DNA of 64,000 nucleotides from RUG100 sp963542695 (GCA_963542695.1 CAUTYX010000008.1:1-64000); one strand, 5' to 3'. Positions 44,026-53,525 are shown, counted from the first letter of the stretch. The notes: generated by a model not told the origin, from the letters alone. Made by a program: numbers and translations.

Positions 44026-44292
44026 ATGGTATCTGAAAGCATAAAAGTCACTAATTCTCAAGGGTTTCATATGAGACCGGCTACTGTGTTTGTCAACGAA
44101 ATGGCAAAATTCGACAGTCAGGTTTCCATCATCTTTAATGGAAATAAAGTAAATGGCAAGAGTCTAATGAACTTAATTGCTGCATGCATCAAGTTCGGTG
44201 CAGAAATTAAGTTGGAATGCGAAGGTAGCGATGAAGTCGAAGCCCTTGCCAAAGCCAAAGAACTAATCACCTCCGGACTGGGAGAAGAGTAA
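44026..44292 (+). CDS. ptsH: Phosphocarrier protein HPr
   Basis: 88 residues. The phosphorylated His15 lies in QGFHMRPAT and the regulatory Ser46 in NGKSLMNLI, so both EI-dependent and HPr-kinase-type modification sites are present; the following Gly of the common KSIMG motif is Asn. It carries phosphate from EI to EIIA. A GGAAAGGAG stretch precedes the ATG. It is unusual to find it inside a fructose operon rather than with ptsI alone. Confidence 0.95.
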   Translation: MVSESIKVTNSQGFHMRPATVFVNEMAKFDSQVSIIFNGNKVNGKSLMNLIAACIKFGAEIKLECEGSDEVEALAKAKELITSGLGEE

Positions 44293-44303
44293 AGGAAAGA
44301 ATC

Positions 44304-45905
44304 ATGTTAAAAGGAATCGCTGCCTCTGAAGGCATTGGAATCGGTAAAGTGTGTATCGTTTCACAACAAAAGATTACCTATGAAAACAAACCGGTAATTG
44401 GTGTTCATAAAGAGATTGATCGACTCAAAGATCCCATTGCCGCCTTTATAGAAGATACGGGCAAGTTGGCTGACAAAATGGAACAGTCTGTAAACCCGAA
44501 GGAAGCAAAAATCATTCGTGGCCACATCACCATGCTTAGTGATCCTTTTATGGTTTCCCAAATGGAAGACCTTATCAAAAACGACAACAAGTGTGCTGAA
44601 GCCGCAGCCGAAACGGTGTTGGACATGTTTAAATCCATGTTCGCCCAAGCCGATGACGAGTTGACAAAGCAGCGAGCCACCGACGTGGAAGATATAAAAA
44701 CAAGACTTTTAAAAATTTTACTAGGCATCAGGGATGTGGATTTGAAAAATCTGCCGGCAGGTACGGTTCTAGTTACCAACGATTTAACACCTTCTATGAC
44801 GGCAGAGATGAACCACCAAAACGTGGTAGCCATTGTTACTGAAAGCGGGGGCATGACGGCTCACTCGGCAATTCTTGCCAGGGCGCTGGAAATACCCGCT
44901 GTCCTAAGCGTTCTTAACGCCACCGCTACTCTAAAGGAAGGCACTAATGTAATTGTTGATGGCATCCTGGGGGAAATTATTGACAACCCTACCATGGATC
45001 AGCAAGAACTATACCAGCAAAAACGCACCGCCTATTACAAAGAAAAGGAACGGTTGCTCTCCTTTGTAGGAAAACCTTCTGTTACCGCTGACGGTATTCA
45101 CAAGGAAGTTTTCTGCAACATCGGAAACCCAAAAGACGGTATTGCCGCTAAGGAACACGATGGCGAAGGAGTCGGCCTCTTCCGTACAGAATTCCTGTTT
45201 ATGGACCGCAGCAGCATGCCCAACGAAGAGGAACAATACGAAGCCTACAAAAAAGTCTGCAAGACTATGGAGGGAAAAACCGTTATCATCCGTACCTTGG
45301 ATGTAGGCGGGGACAAAGAAATTCCTTACATGAACTTGGTAAAAGAAGACAATCCGTTCCTTGGATACAGAGCCATCCGCTACTGCCTCCAGAACAAGGA
45401 GTCCTATATATTGCAGCTGCGAGCTCTTATTCGAGCTAATGCCGATACCGGTGGAAATCTCTGGATTATGATTCCTATGATCGCTTCCATTTCGGAGATT
45501 AAGGAAGTTCGATCCATGGTTTCTGAGTTGGCTAAAGAGTTGCAACTTCCTATCCCAAAAGTGGGCATTATGGTAGAAACACCGGCTGCTTTTATTATGG
45601 CTGACAAGCTGGCCGAGTATTGCGATTTCTTTAGTATTGGAACCAATGATTTAACCCAATATATCATGGCTGCCGATAGAGGCAGCGCCAGCGTGGCGTA
45701 TTTATACAAAACCTATGATCCGGCTGTTTTACGAGCACTGCAGACCATTATCAAGGCCGGCGTAGCAGCGGGAATCCCCGTGGGAATGTGTGGCGAAGCC
45801 GCTGCCGATCCCATGCTGATTCCACTCCTCATCAGCTTTGGCTTAAAGGAGTTCTCTGTTGGACCAACTTCGGTACTGCGGACACGCGGAGAAATCAGCA
45901 GATGA
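44304..45905 (+). CDS. ptsI: PTS enzyme I, interrupted near the C-terminus by an in-frame UGA
   Basis: PEP-dependent first enzyme of the phosphotransferase system. Residues 1-220 form the HPr-binding and phosphohistidine domains (His187 in SGGMTAHSAILAR); the PEP-binding barrel follows (DGEGVGLFRTEFLFMDR, GYRAIRYC, GTNDLTQYIMAADR, catalytic Cys in GMCGEAAADP). The frame stops at a UGA (45903-45905) after GEISR, giving 533 residues, against about 570 usual. The next 30 codons, read in the same frame, encode a normal EI C-terminal helix pair and end in ATGA shared with gap. So the gene was, or functionally is, 564 residues long. Confidence 0.92.
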   Translation: MLKGIAASEGIGIGKVCIVSQQKITYENKPVIGVHKEIDRLKDPIAAFIEDTGKLADKMEQSVNPKEAKIIRGHITMLSDPFMVSQMEDLIKNDNKCAEAAAETVLDMFKSMFAQADDELTKQRATDVEDIKTRLLKILLGIRDVDLKNLPAGTVLVTNDLTPSMTAEMNHQNVVAIVTESGGMTAHSAILARALEIPAVLSVLNATATLKEGTNVIVDGILGEIIDNPTMDQQELYQQKRTAYYKEKERLLSFVGKPSVTADGIHKEVFCNIGNPKDGIAAKEHDGEGVGLFRTEFLFMDRSSMPNEEEQYEAYKKVCKTMEGKTVIIRTLDVGGDKEIPYMNLVKEDNPFLGYRAIRYCLQNKESYILQLRALIRANADTGGNLWIMIPMIASISEIKEVRSMVSELAKELQLPIPKVGIMVETPAAFIMADKLAEYCDFFSIGTNDLTQYIMAADRGSASVAYLYKTYDPAVLRALQTIIKAGVAAGIPVGMCGEAAADPMLIPLLISFGLKEFSVGPTSVLRTRGEISR

Positions 45906-45998
45906 TCAAAGGAACAGGCAGATGAAATTGCTAAAGGGGCACTGCAGATGGAAACTGCAGATGAAATAAAAGAATTTTTAAAGGAGGCAATCAAATGA
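45903..45998 (+). other. ptsI: In-frame continuation of ptsI beyond the UGA
   Basis: After the UGA the same frame reads SKEQADEIAKGALQMET then ADEIKEFLKEAIK and stops at 45996-45998. This is the family's expected tail, and the stop then overlaps the gap start codon exactly as deoR-fruK and fruK-fruA overlap. UGA is used as a normal stop elsewhere in this window (fruK, folD). At this position relatives usually have Leu, and one base change from TTA would give TGA. No convincing SECIS hairpin directly follows. Confidence 0.85.
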
Positions 45999-47014
45999 CA
46001 AAAGTTGCAATTAACGGATTCGGACGTATCGGAAGATTATCTTTCAGGAAGCTGTTTGATGATCCGGAAGTAGAAGTGGTAGCTATCAACGATTTAACGG
46101 ATGCTGCTATGCTGGCTCACCTGTTAAAATTTGACAGTGTGCAGGGCGGATACGGGCTGAATCACACCATTACAAACACGGAAAATTCCATCACGGTGGA
46201 TGATGTAGAAATTCCCATCTTTAAAGAAGCAGACCCTGCTAAACTACCTTGGAAGGAGTTGGATGTGGACATTGCATTGGAATGCACAGGCTTCTTTACC
46301 AGCAAAGAAAAATCACAGGCTCACGTTGATGCCGGTGCAAAAAAGGTGCTGATTTCTGCTCCTGCAGGCAACGATCTTCCAACCATCGTATACGGTACCA
46401 ACCATAAGACATTAAAAGCAGATGACTTAATCGTCTCCGGTGCCAGCTGTACCACCAACTGCTTGGCTCCTATGGCGCAAGCTTTGGCTGACTATCGAGA
46501 AGTAAGAACCGGGTTTATGACCACTATTCACGCCTATACCGGTGACCAGATGATTCTCGATGGACCACACAAAAAAGGCGACTTTAGAAGAGCTCGTGCC
46601 GGTGCCATCAACATCGTACCGACTTCTTCCGGTGCCGCAAAAGCCATCGGCCTTGTTATTCCGGAACTGACCGGGAAACTCATTGGTTCTGCACAGCGTG
46701 TTCCTGTAGCCAGTGGGTCCCTAACCATCTTAGATGCGACTTTAAAGGACGAATCAGAATCTGTAACAGTAGAAGGTATCAACGCTGCTATGAAAGCCGC
46801 TGCCGATGAATCCTTTGGATATACCGAAGAGGAAATCGTTTCCAGCGATGTTATCGGTATGGGTTACGGATCTCTCTTTGATGCCACCCAAACATTAGCA
46901 GAAAGATGTGGAACTAAAATTTATGAAGTTCGAGTTGTGGCCTGGTATGACAACGAGATGAGTTATGTAAGCCAGCTGGTTAGAACATTAAAGCATATGG
47001 CATCTTTAGCATAA
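45995..47014 (+). CDS. gap: Glyceraldehyde-3-phosphate dehydrogenase
   Basis: NAD-dependent glycolytic enzyme, 339 residues. Rossmann start VAINGFGRIGR; Asp33 in AINDLTD favours NAD over NADP; catalytic Cys152 in SGASCTTNCLAP; His in TTIHAYTGDQ; C-terminal WYDNEMSY. AAAGGAGG within the ptsI tail is its ribosome binding site. Last gene of the fructose operon. Pgk and tpi do not follow, so this is probably a sugar-induced or second GAPDH. Confidence 0.96.
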   Translation: MTKVAINGFGRIGRLSFRKLFDDPEVEVVAINDLTDAAMLAHLLKFDSVQGGYGLNHTITNTENSITVDDVEIPIFKEADPAKLPWKELDVDIALECTGFFTSKEKSQAHVDAGAKKVLISAPAGNDLPTIVYGTNHKTLKADDLIVSGASCTTNCLAPMAQALADYREVRTGFMTTIHAYTGDQMILDGPHKKGDFRRARAGAINIVPTSSGAAKAIGLVIPELTGKLIGSAQRVPVASGSLTILDATLKDESESVTVEGINAAMKAAADESFGYTEEEIVSSDVIGMGYGSLFDATQTLAERCGTKIYEVRVVAWYDNEMSYVSQLVRTLKHMASLA

Positions 47015-47069
47015 GGCATTTTAGCCCAATATGAACAATCTTTTTAGCCGGATTGCTTCGATAGGTCGC

Positions 47070-47117
47070 AAAGAGCAGCGGGACAAGGTTTCGATACCTG
47101 CCGTTGCTCTTTTTATA
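47070..47117 (+). terminator. Terminator of the fructose-gap operon
   Basis: 12-bp stem AAAGAGCAGCGG (one G-U pair) with a 19-nt loop that can itself pair AGGT/ACCT, followed by TTTTTAT. The rest of 47015-47312 holds only the promoter of the next gene. Confidence 0.8.
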
Positions 47118-47214
47118 CTGTTCTATTATAGCTGAGGTTCCATCGGTATTTTAATCAATTTGTTTAGCATTTCGAAAAACATCCAACTAATATGAATCAC
47201 GAATTACAGATATA

Positions 47215-47243
47215 TTGACTATTCTGAATAAGAATTATATAAT
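47215..47243 (+). promoter_or_regulatory. Promoter of the LysR-family gene
   Basis: TTGACT (47215-47220), exact 17-nt spacer, consensus TATAAT (47238-47243). It leaves a leader of about 62 nt. Confidence 0.75.
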
Positions 47244-47312
47244 AAAATCATTGAAAACGTGAATTAAAAGTAACGTCAATTAAAATACGGATAGTACTAG
47301 AGGGGTAAGCCA

Positions 47313-48218
47313 TTGATTAAATATCGTGCATTTATAAAAGTCGTTGAATTAGGTAGCATCACAAAAGCTGCCAGACAATTGGGATATTCTCAGCCAGGAG
47401 TCAGCCACATGCTGGATTCTCTGGAGGAAGAAATTGGATTTCCACTACTGATTCGCAGCCGTGATTTAATTCGTCCTACAGAAGATGGAAAGAAGATTCT
47501 CTATTATTGCAGAGAAATTGTTAAAAATGAGGATAGCCTTAAAGAAACAGCCGATTCTGTCAAAGGCTTGCTGTCAGGTAATATCCGAATTGGATCTCTA
47601 AATAGTATGTTGTTACGCTTCGTTCCCCAGGTGGTAAATGAATTTTACAAAGCATACCCGAACATCAGTGTACAAGTACACGAGATGAGTTCTTTGGATA
47701 TTCGCCAAGCCCTTTCCAGCGGCAATATTGATATTGGGTTTATGAACAACAGTGTTCCCGGCGGTTTTGATTTCTGCCCGCTGTTCCATGATTCGGTTAT
47801 CATGGTGATGAACGAAAAGCACCCTCTGACAAAGTATTCGAAAATTCCTATTGACCAATTAAATGATCAGGACTTTATCATGCCGCTTCCCGGCTGGGAC
47901 GATTTGCTTTCCGCTATTACCGACAAGGAGAAGTTCACCCCCAACGTTCGTCACTATGTAGCCAGTGATTTGGCCGGGGTTTCTATGTCTGCCAATGAAC
48001 TGGGATTATACGTTCTATCCAGCATGCAAATGACCATGGTTCCGGCTAATGTAGCTGTGCGACAACTGGATTCCCCTGTGGGACGTGATCTTGGTATGAT
48101 TATCAAATCCATTAAGAACACTACCCCGGCTCTAAAAGAGTTTGTCAAGGCCGCCAACAAGGCAGCCGTTGACTATGCCCACACCATGGACGATGTAACA
48201 TACATTGGCAAATACTAG
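47313..48218 (+). CDS. LysR-family transcriptional regulator
   Basis: 301 residues: winged HTH (FIKVVELGSITKAARQLGYSQPGVSHMLDSLEEEIG) at 6-45 and a periplasmic-binding-like effector domain from about 90. It starts with TTG, with GAGGGG upstream. LysR genes are often divergent from their target; here there is no divergent gene, and the next gene, an SDR reductase, converges on it. The target and effector are unknown. Confidence 0.9.
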   Translation: MIKYRAFIKVVELGSITKAARQLGYSQPGVSHMLDSLEEEIGFPLLIRSRDLIRPTEDGKKILYYCREIVKNEDSLKETADSVKGLLSGNIRIGSLNSMLLRFVPQVVNEFYKAYPNISVQVHEMSSLDIRQALSSGNIDIGFMNNSVPGGFDFCPLFHDSVIMVMNEKHPLTKYSKIPIDQLNDQDFIMPLPGWDDLLSAITDKEKFTPNVRHYVASDLAGVSMSANELGLYVLSSMQMTMVPANVAVRQLDSPVGRDLGMIIKSIKNTTPALKEFVKAANKAAVDYAHTMDDVTYIGKY

Positions 48219-48242
48219 TTTTCCATTCCGGTAATACTGCAT

Positions 48243-48986
48243 CTAATACCATACGAATCCGCCGTTGGGACTGATGATTTGACCTGTCAAGAAATTACTT
48301 TTTTCTGACACCATAAAGCTTACCATCTCGGAAATATCTTCCACAGAGCCTAATCGTGCAAAAGGGGTTTCTTCCACTACCTCATCCAGCGTTTCCTGCG
48401 GCAGCTTTCTTAACATATCGGTGTCAATGGCTCCCGGTGCAATGGCATTGACACTAATTCCTGATGGAGCTACTTCTTTGGCAAGGGCTTTTGTAAACGC
48501 AATTACTGCCCCTTTGCTAGCCGAATAATGTGTTTCCATAGAAGCTCCAACTATCCCCCACACAGAAGAAATATTGACAATTTTTCCCTTTTTCCGGCTA
48601 ATCATTTCCGGCAAAATTTCATGTATTGTATGATACATCCCACCTATGTTGACGGCAAACATTTCGTTCCACTGGCTGGGTGTAATGTCCTGAATGAGAC
48701 CTGCATGTGCTATCCCTGCGTTATTTACCAGCACCTGAATATCTCCCATGTCTTCATGGATTTTTTCTACCATAGCACTGACATCTGCAATATCAGCAAC
48801 ATTCCCTTTGTATTTTTCACATATACAATAGGGGTTAATTGCACGGATTTCTTTTAATACTGTATTTGCTGCAGCTTCATTTTCTTTGTAGTTTACTGCA
48901 ATATTGTATCCATCTCTGGCTAATACCTTTGCTATACTCTTACCGATTCCTCTAGATGCTCCTGTAATGACTGCTGTTCCTTTCAC
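48243..48986 (-). CDS. Short-chain dehydrogenase/reductase, FabG-like
   Basis: 247-residue Rossmann enzyme: TGASRGIGKSIA cofactor loop, NNAGIAHAG, catalytic Ser in NISSVWG, YSASK (Tyr/Lys), ending in TGQIISPNGGFVWY. It resembles 3-oxoacyl-ACP reductase; the SPNGG ending also resembles the EF-P 5-aminopentanone reductase (YmfI) group, and I cannot choose between them. Start is GTG with GGAGG 5 nt upstream. It lies alone between LysR and the atp operon, not in a fab cluster. Confidence 0.82.
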   Translation of the reverse strand: MKGTAVITGASRGIGKSIAKVLARDGYNIAVNYKENEAAANTVLKEIRAINPYCICEKYKGNVADIADVSAMVEKIHEDMGDIQVLVNNAGIAHAGLIQDITPSQWNEMFAVNIGGMYHTIHEILPEMISRKKGKIVNISSVWGIVGASMETHYSASKGAVIAFTKALAKEVAPSGISVNAIAPGAIDTDMLRKLPQETLDEVVEETPFARLGSVEDISEMVSFMVSEKSNFLTGQIISPNGGFVWY

Positions 48987-49062
48987 GGTTGCCTCCTATA
49001 GCTAATTCATTCTTAAAAGTTTATTTTTCGTCTTTCTTACATCAATTGGATTCAATTCAAAA

Positions 49063-49105
49063 GGAGACTCTCGAAAGATGGATTTTCACCTTTCGAGATA
49101 TCTCC
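49063..49105 (-). terminator. Terminator of the atp operon
   Basis: Stem of TCTCGAAAG plus GGAGA with an internal bulge and a 12-nt loop; TTTTGAATTG follows on the minus strand. About 37 nt beyond the atpC stop. Confidence 0.7.
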
Positions 49106-49141
49106 CTTATATTTTTAATGATACGATATGTCAATTCCACG

Positions 49142-49561
49142 TTATCTACGCTTGCCGCTGTCGGCAATCTTCATCCGAGAAATAGCTTTAGATAATGCAA
49201 TTTGTGCTCGTGCAATTTCATACGGATCTTTCTCGTCTTCTTCCTTAAGCCATTTTTCCACTTCTTCCTTAAGAGCTTTTGCACGTTCCTTGTCAATGTC
49301 TTCTTGCCATTCTGCAGCATCTGTATAGATGATAAGGGTATCTTTCACGTCAATATAGCCGCCGGCAATAGCCGCTACACGGAATTCCTTACTCTCCGGT
49401 TCGCGAATCCACATAGCATCTACATCCAGCAGTTTGCACGCCCAAGCATGACCCGCCATGAAACCTTCATCCCCCGTCAATGTACGAACGATAACCAGTT
49501 CCACTTCGCCACTATAAAACTTTTTTGAAGGAGTGATTACTTCCAACTTTACAGTTGCCAT
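49142..49561 (-). CDS. atpC: ATP synthase epsilon subunit
   Basis: 139 residues: N-terminal beta-sandwich (VKLEVITPSKKFYSGEVELV, AGGYIDVKD) and a C-terminal helical hairpin that can inhibit F1. The stop of atpD and this ATG abut, so it is coupled. Last gene of the operon. Confidence 0.95.
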   Translation of the reverse strand: MATVKLEVITPSKKFYSGEVELVIVRTLTGDEGFMAGHAWACKLLDVDAMWIREPESKEFRVAAIAGGYIDVKDTLIIYTDAAEWQEDIDKERAKALKEEVEKWLKEEDEKDPYEIARAQIALSKAISRMKIADSGKRR

Positions 49562-51034
49562 TTACTTTTCCTCTTCTCCTGTCTCTGTTTTATCCTCTTC
49601 CAGTGCTTTGGCAGCGGCCTCGTCTACGTGAAGCTGTGCTGTATCCTTTGACATATCTTTATACTTTTCAATAACGTCTTCAATACCGCCACAGAACAAG
49701 AAGCAGTTTTCAGGAATATCATCGTACTGACCGTCTAAGATGCCTCTAAAACCCTGAATGGTTTCTGTCAACGGCAGGTACTTACCTTCCATGCCGGTAA
49801 ACTGTTCTGCAACACTAAACGGCTGGCTCATGAAACGCTGAATTTTTCTGGCTCTATTTACTACCAGTTTGTCGGCATCGGACAATTCATCCATACCCAA
49901 GATGGCGATAATGTCCTGCAAATCCTTATATTTCTGCAGCACTTCCTGCACGCCACGAGCCGTATTGTAGTGTTCATCTCCAACAATCAGCGGATCCAAA
50001 ATTCTGGAAGTAGAATCCAGCGGATCGACTGCCGGATAAATACCCAACTCAGTAATGGAACGAGATAAAGTTGTAGTGGCATCCAAGTGAGCAAAAGTCG
50101 TTGCCGGAGCCGGGTCGGTTAAGTCATCGGCCGGTACATAGATGGCCTGTACCGATGTGATAGATCCCTTGTTGGTGGAGGTAATACGTTCCTGCAAAGC
50201 ACCCATCTCTGTGGCCAGCGTTGGCTGGTATCCTACAGCAGACGGCATACGACCCAGCAGTGCCGATACCTCAGAACCGGCTTGGGTAAACCGGAAGATA
50301 TTATCGATGAACAGCAATACATCCTGACCGGCAACATCTCTAAAGTACTCTGCCATAGTCAGTCCTGTCATGGCTACACGCATTCTGGCTCCTGGTGGTT
50401 CATTCATCTGACCAAATACCATAGCCGTCTTATCGATAACTCCGGATTCAATCATTTCGTAGTACAGATCGTTTCCTTCTCTAGTACGTTCTCCTACCCC
50501 GGCAAAAACGGAAATACCGCCGTGTTCTCTAGCAATATTACTGATTAGCTCCTGAATCAAAACGGTTTTTCCTACGCCGGCTCCTCCAAAGAGACCAACC
50601 TTACCGCCTCGCGTATAAGGAGCAATCAAGTCAATAACTTTGATTCCTGTTTCAAAAATCTGTGAAGATGTGTCCTGCTCTTCAAAGGAAGGTGCCGGAC
50701 GGTGAATGGGCATACGCTCCGCATTGTCCAGTTGCCCCTTTTCGTCAATGGTTTCACCGATAACGTTAAAGAGTCTTCCCAACACTTCTTTCCCTACAGG
50801 AACAGCGATAGGGCTGCCGGTATCGGTTGCTTCCATGCCCCGCCGCAATCCATCCGTAGAAGATAGCGCTACACAACGAACAACGTCATCTCCAATATCC
50901 TGTGCCACCTCTGCAACAATCTTTCTCCCGTCTAGGTCAATGTTGATGGCATTGAGCAACTGGGGCATCTCCTCCGGATCGAATTTCACATCGATGACAG
51001 GTCCTATAATCTGATGTATAATTCCTTTGTTCAT
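49562..51034 (-). CDS. atpD: ATP synthase beta subunit
   Basis: Catalytic F1 subunit, about 490 residues. P-loop GGAGVGKTVLIQEL, GERTREGNDLYYEM, FIDNIFRFTQAGSEVSALLGRMPS and the ALLGR/DELSEED-like region (GMDELSDADKL). The ATG at 51034 has AGGAG 6 nt upstream and is preferred to the ATG two codons earlier. A charged acidic tail (EEDKTETGEEEK) extends slightly past the usual end. Confidence 0.97.
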   Translation of the reverse strand: MNKGIIHQIIGPVIDVKFDPEEMPQLLNAINIDLDGRKIVAEVAQDIGDDVVRCVALSSTDGLRRGMEATDTGSPIAVPVGKEVLGRLFNVIGETIDEKGQLDNAERMPIHRPAPSFEEQDTSSQIFETGIKVIDLIAPYTRGGKVGLFGGAGVGKTVLIQELISNIAREHGGISVFAGVGERTREGNDLYYEMIESGVIDKTAMVFGQMNEPPGARMRVAMTGLTMAEYFRDVAGQDVLLFIDNIFRFTQAGSEVSALLGRMPSAVGYQPTLATEMGALQERITSTNKGSITSVQAIYVPADDLTDPAPATTFAHLDATTTLSRSITELGIYPAVDPLDSTSRILDPLIVGDEHYNTARGVQEVLQKYKDLQDIIAILGMDELSDADKLVVNRARKIQRFMSQPFSVAEQFTGMEGKYLPLTETIQGFRGILDGQYDDIPENCFLFCGGIEDVIEKYKDMSKDTAQLHVDEAAAKALEEDKTETGEEEK

Positions 51035-51043
51035 TTTCATCTC

Positions 51044-51910
51044 CTATTTCAATGCTTCCGATCCTGATACGATTTCGATAATCTCATTGGTAATAGAAGC
51101 CTGTCTGGCTCTATTGTAATACAGAGACAAATCGTCCAGCATCTCTCTGGCATTATCAGTTGCATTTTCCATTGCCATTCGTCTGGCAGCATGCTCACAA
51201 GTAGCTGATTCTACAATGGCACTGTACATCATTATTTCCACGTACTTTGGAACCAAATAGTTAAATACCGCCTCTACAGAAGGTTCATATTCTACCTCCT
51301 TGCTGTGGTAAATAATATCCGGATCTTCTTCGATAGAGAAGGGCAGAAGAACCTGCTGCTTTACCTCATGTTCCATTTGACTCAAATACGAGTTGTACAC
51401 CAGCACCACCTGGTCTATTTCACCGTCATTATACATCTGAATGATGGGACGGCTCATCTTTTGAGTTTCTAAGAAAGGTATGGATTCTGCCGGATCGGTA
51501 TACTCTTGATATATTTCATATCCTTTTTTGGCAAAATGGTCTCTTCCCTTGCTGCCGATGGTAATTAATAACGGACTGCCTTTTTGCGATGCCATATGCT
51601 TTTCCGCTTCTTTAATGACGTTGGAATTAAACGCCCCGCACAGACCACGGCTGCCGGTAATGATAATATAGCAAGTCCTTTTGATTTCCCGATCCCCTTC
51701 CAAGTACTGATGAGGAATTTCGCTACTGTTTTTAAAAACTTCTTCGATGGAATGGGTGATAAAGTGGAAATTCTGGCTGGTCTTTTCATACACCGCCTTG
51801 GCCTTTCTAAGTTTTGCAGCCGACACCAGCTTCATGGCATTGGTAATATGTTCCATACTGGTAACACTTTTTATCCGCCTTTTCACATCTTGCATATCGC
51901 TGGATGCCAT
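51044..51910 (-). CDS. atpG: ATP synthase gamma subunit
   Basis: Central rotor stalk, 288 residues. N-terminal coiled coil (MQDVKRRIKSVTSMEHITNAMKLVSA read in two parts) and C-terminal ARRMAMENATDNAREM helix are diagnostic; ITGSRGLCGAFN lies in the Rossmann-like middle. Normal length and order between atpA and atpD. Confidence 0.96.
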   Translation of the reverse strand: MASSDMQDVKRRIKSVTSMEHITNAMKLVSAAKLRKAKAVYEKTSQNFHFITHSIEEVFKNSSEIPHQYLEGDREIKRTCYIIITGSRGLCGAFNSNVIKEAEKHMASQKGSPLLITIGSKGRDHFAKKGYEIYQEYTDPAESIPFLETQKMSRPIIQMYNDGEIDQVVLVYNSYLSQMEHEVKQQVLLPFSIEEDPDIIYHSKEVEYEPSVEAVFNYLVPKYVEIMMYSAIVESATCEHAARRMAMENATDNAREMLDDLSLYYNRARQASITNEIIEIVSGSEALK

Positions 51911-51933
51911 TGCTCAGTCCCCTTTCCTATATT

Positions 51934-53496
51934 CTATAATTCACTAACTTCTTCCGGTTGCAGAACCTGCTGACTATGCAGCTTGTAAGCGCCGGCCGAG
52001 CTCTTCTTAAACTGTTCCAGAGCATCGATAAGGTCTTCTTCCATTTCTTCGCTAAGAGTCCCTGTTTCGTGGATGGAACGTCCGATACGGTCGTACTGTG
52101 CATCTACAAATTCAAGAAATTCTGTTTCAAAGTCATGAATATGCTCCAAGTCAATATCAATCATATAGTCATGAGCTGCTGCGTAAATAATCATTACCTG
52201 ATCTGCAACATCCATTGGCTGATACTGACGTTGTTTCAACACTTCCATCAAGACAGCACCATGATCCAGCCGGCGTTTGGTGTCGGCATCTACATCGGAA
52301 CCGAACTGGGAGAAGCTGGCCAGTTCCCGGTACTGTGCCAATTCCAGCTTAATCTTACCGGCTACACTCTTCATGGCCTTGATTTGCGCATTACCACCTA
52401 CACGAGATACAGAAATTCCGGCGTTAATAGCCGGCCGCTGTCCTGTAAAGAACAGCTCCGTCTCTAAGAATATCTGTCCGTCAGTAATGGAAATTACGTT
52501 GGTCGGAATATAGGCAGATACGTCCCCTGCTTGGGTTTCAATAATGGGCAGAGCCGTTAGGGATCCGCCACCTAATGCATCCGATAATTTTGCAGCACGC
52601 TCCAGCAGTCTGGAATGGAGATAGAAAACGTCTCCCGGATACGCTTCACGTCCCGGCGGTCTACGAAGAAGCAAACTCATGGCACGATAAGCTACTGCAT
52701 GCTTGGATAAATCATCATACACAATCAGTACATGCTTACCCTGGTGCATAAATTCTTCTCCCATGGCACAACCGGCGTAAGGGGCGATATACTGCAAAGG
52801 AGCTACATCAGACGCTGTGGCTGACACGACGATGGTATATTCCATAGCACCTTTATCTTCCAAAGTTTGTACCAACTGTGCTACCGTGGATTTTTTCTGT
52901 CCGATTGCTACATAGATACAAATAACATCTTCCCCTTTTTGGTTGATGATAGTATCAATGGCAATGGCTGTTTTCCCGGTTTGCCTGTCACCGATAATCA
53001 ACTCACGCTGTCCCTTTCCAATGGGAACCATAGAGTCAATAGCCTTTAAACCTGTCTGTAAAGGTTCTTTTACAGACTGTCTGTCCAGCACTCCCGGCGC
53101 CGGACTTTCAATAGGTCTTGTCTTGGTAGTTTCAATGGCGCCTTTCCCGTCCAAAGGTTGACCTAGGGCGTTAACAACACGACCCACCAAAGCCTCTCCA
53201 ACGGGAACCTCTACAACTCGACCTGTTGGCTTTACGACGTCTCCTTCTTTTATATTTTTGTCAGATCCCAATACTACGCAACCTACGTTATCTTCTTCCA
53301 AGTTCATGGCCATACCGAAGGTGCCGTCGGGGAATTCAAGCAACTCTCCCGACATACAATTGTCCAGCCCATACACACGAGCAATTCCGTCTCCTACCTG
53401 GATGACATTTCCAAAATCAGAAACATCCAGACGATTGGAGTAATTTTTAATCTGCTCCTTGATGACTGCACTGATTTCTTCAGGTTTCAAATTCAT
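51934..53496 (-). CDS. atpA: ATP synthase alpha subunit
   Basis: Non-catalytic nucleotide-binding F1 subunit, 520 residues. P-loop GDRQTGKTAIAIDTI, DDLSKHAVAYR, RRPPGREAYPGD and ISVSRVGGNAQ are all present. GGAGG precedes the ATG. Slightly extended C-terminus after a FKKSSAG stretch. Confidence 0.97.
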   Translation of the reverse strand: MNLKPEEISAVIKEQIKNYSNRLDVSDFGNVIQVGDGIARVYGLDNCMSGELLEFPDGTFGMAMNLEEDNVGCVVLGSDKNIKEGDVVKPTGRVVEVPVGEALVGRVVNALGQPLDGKGAIETTKTRPIESPAPGVLDRQSVKEPLQTGLKAIDSMVPIGKGQRELIIGDRQTGKTAIAIDTIINQKGEDVICIYVAIGQKKSTVAQLVQTLEDKGAMEYTIVVSATASDVAPLQYIAPYAGCAMGEEFMHQGKHVLIVYDDLSKHAVAYRAMSLLLRRPPGREAYPGDVFYLHSRLLERAAKLSDALGGGSLTALPIIETQAGDVSAYIPTNVISITDGQIFLETELFFTGQRPAINAGISVSRVGGNAQIKAMKSVAGKIKLELAQYRELASFSQFGSDVDADTKRRLDHGAVLMEVLKQRQYQPMDVADQVMIIYAAAHDYMIDIDLEHIHDFETEFLEFVDAQYDRIGRSIHETGTLSEEMEEDLIDALEQFKKSSAGAYKLHSQQVLQPEEVSEL

Positions 53497-53525
53497 AGTT
53501 TCGATTCCTCCTACTTACTGAATCC

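Noticed and set aside
45906..45990. SECIS element making the ptsI UGA a selenocysteine codon
   Set aside because: The only hairpin (CTGCAG arms, 7-nt loop) lies about 40 nt downstream without the usual bacterial apical loop, and EI is not a known selenoprotein family.
49202..49528. Plus-strand 108-codon frame opposite atpC
   Set aside because: Cys/Phe-rich shadow of a conserved gene, no recognisable domain.
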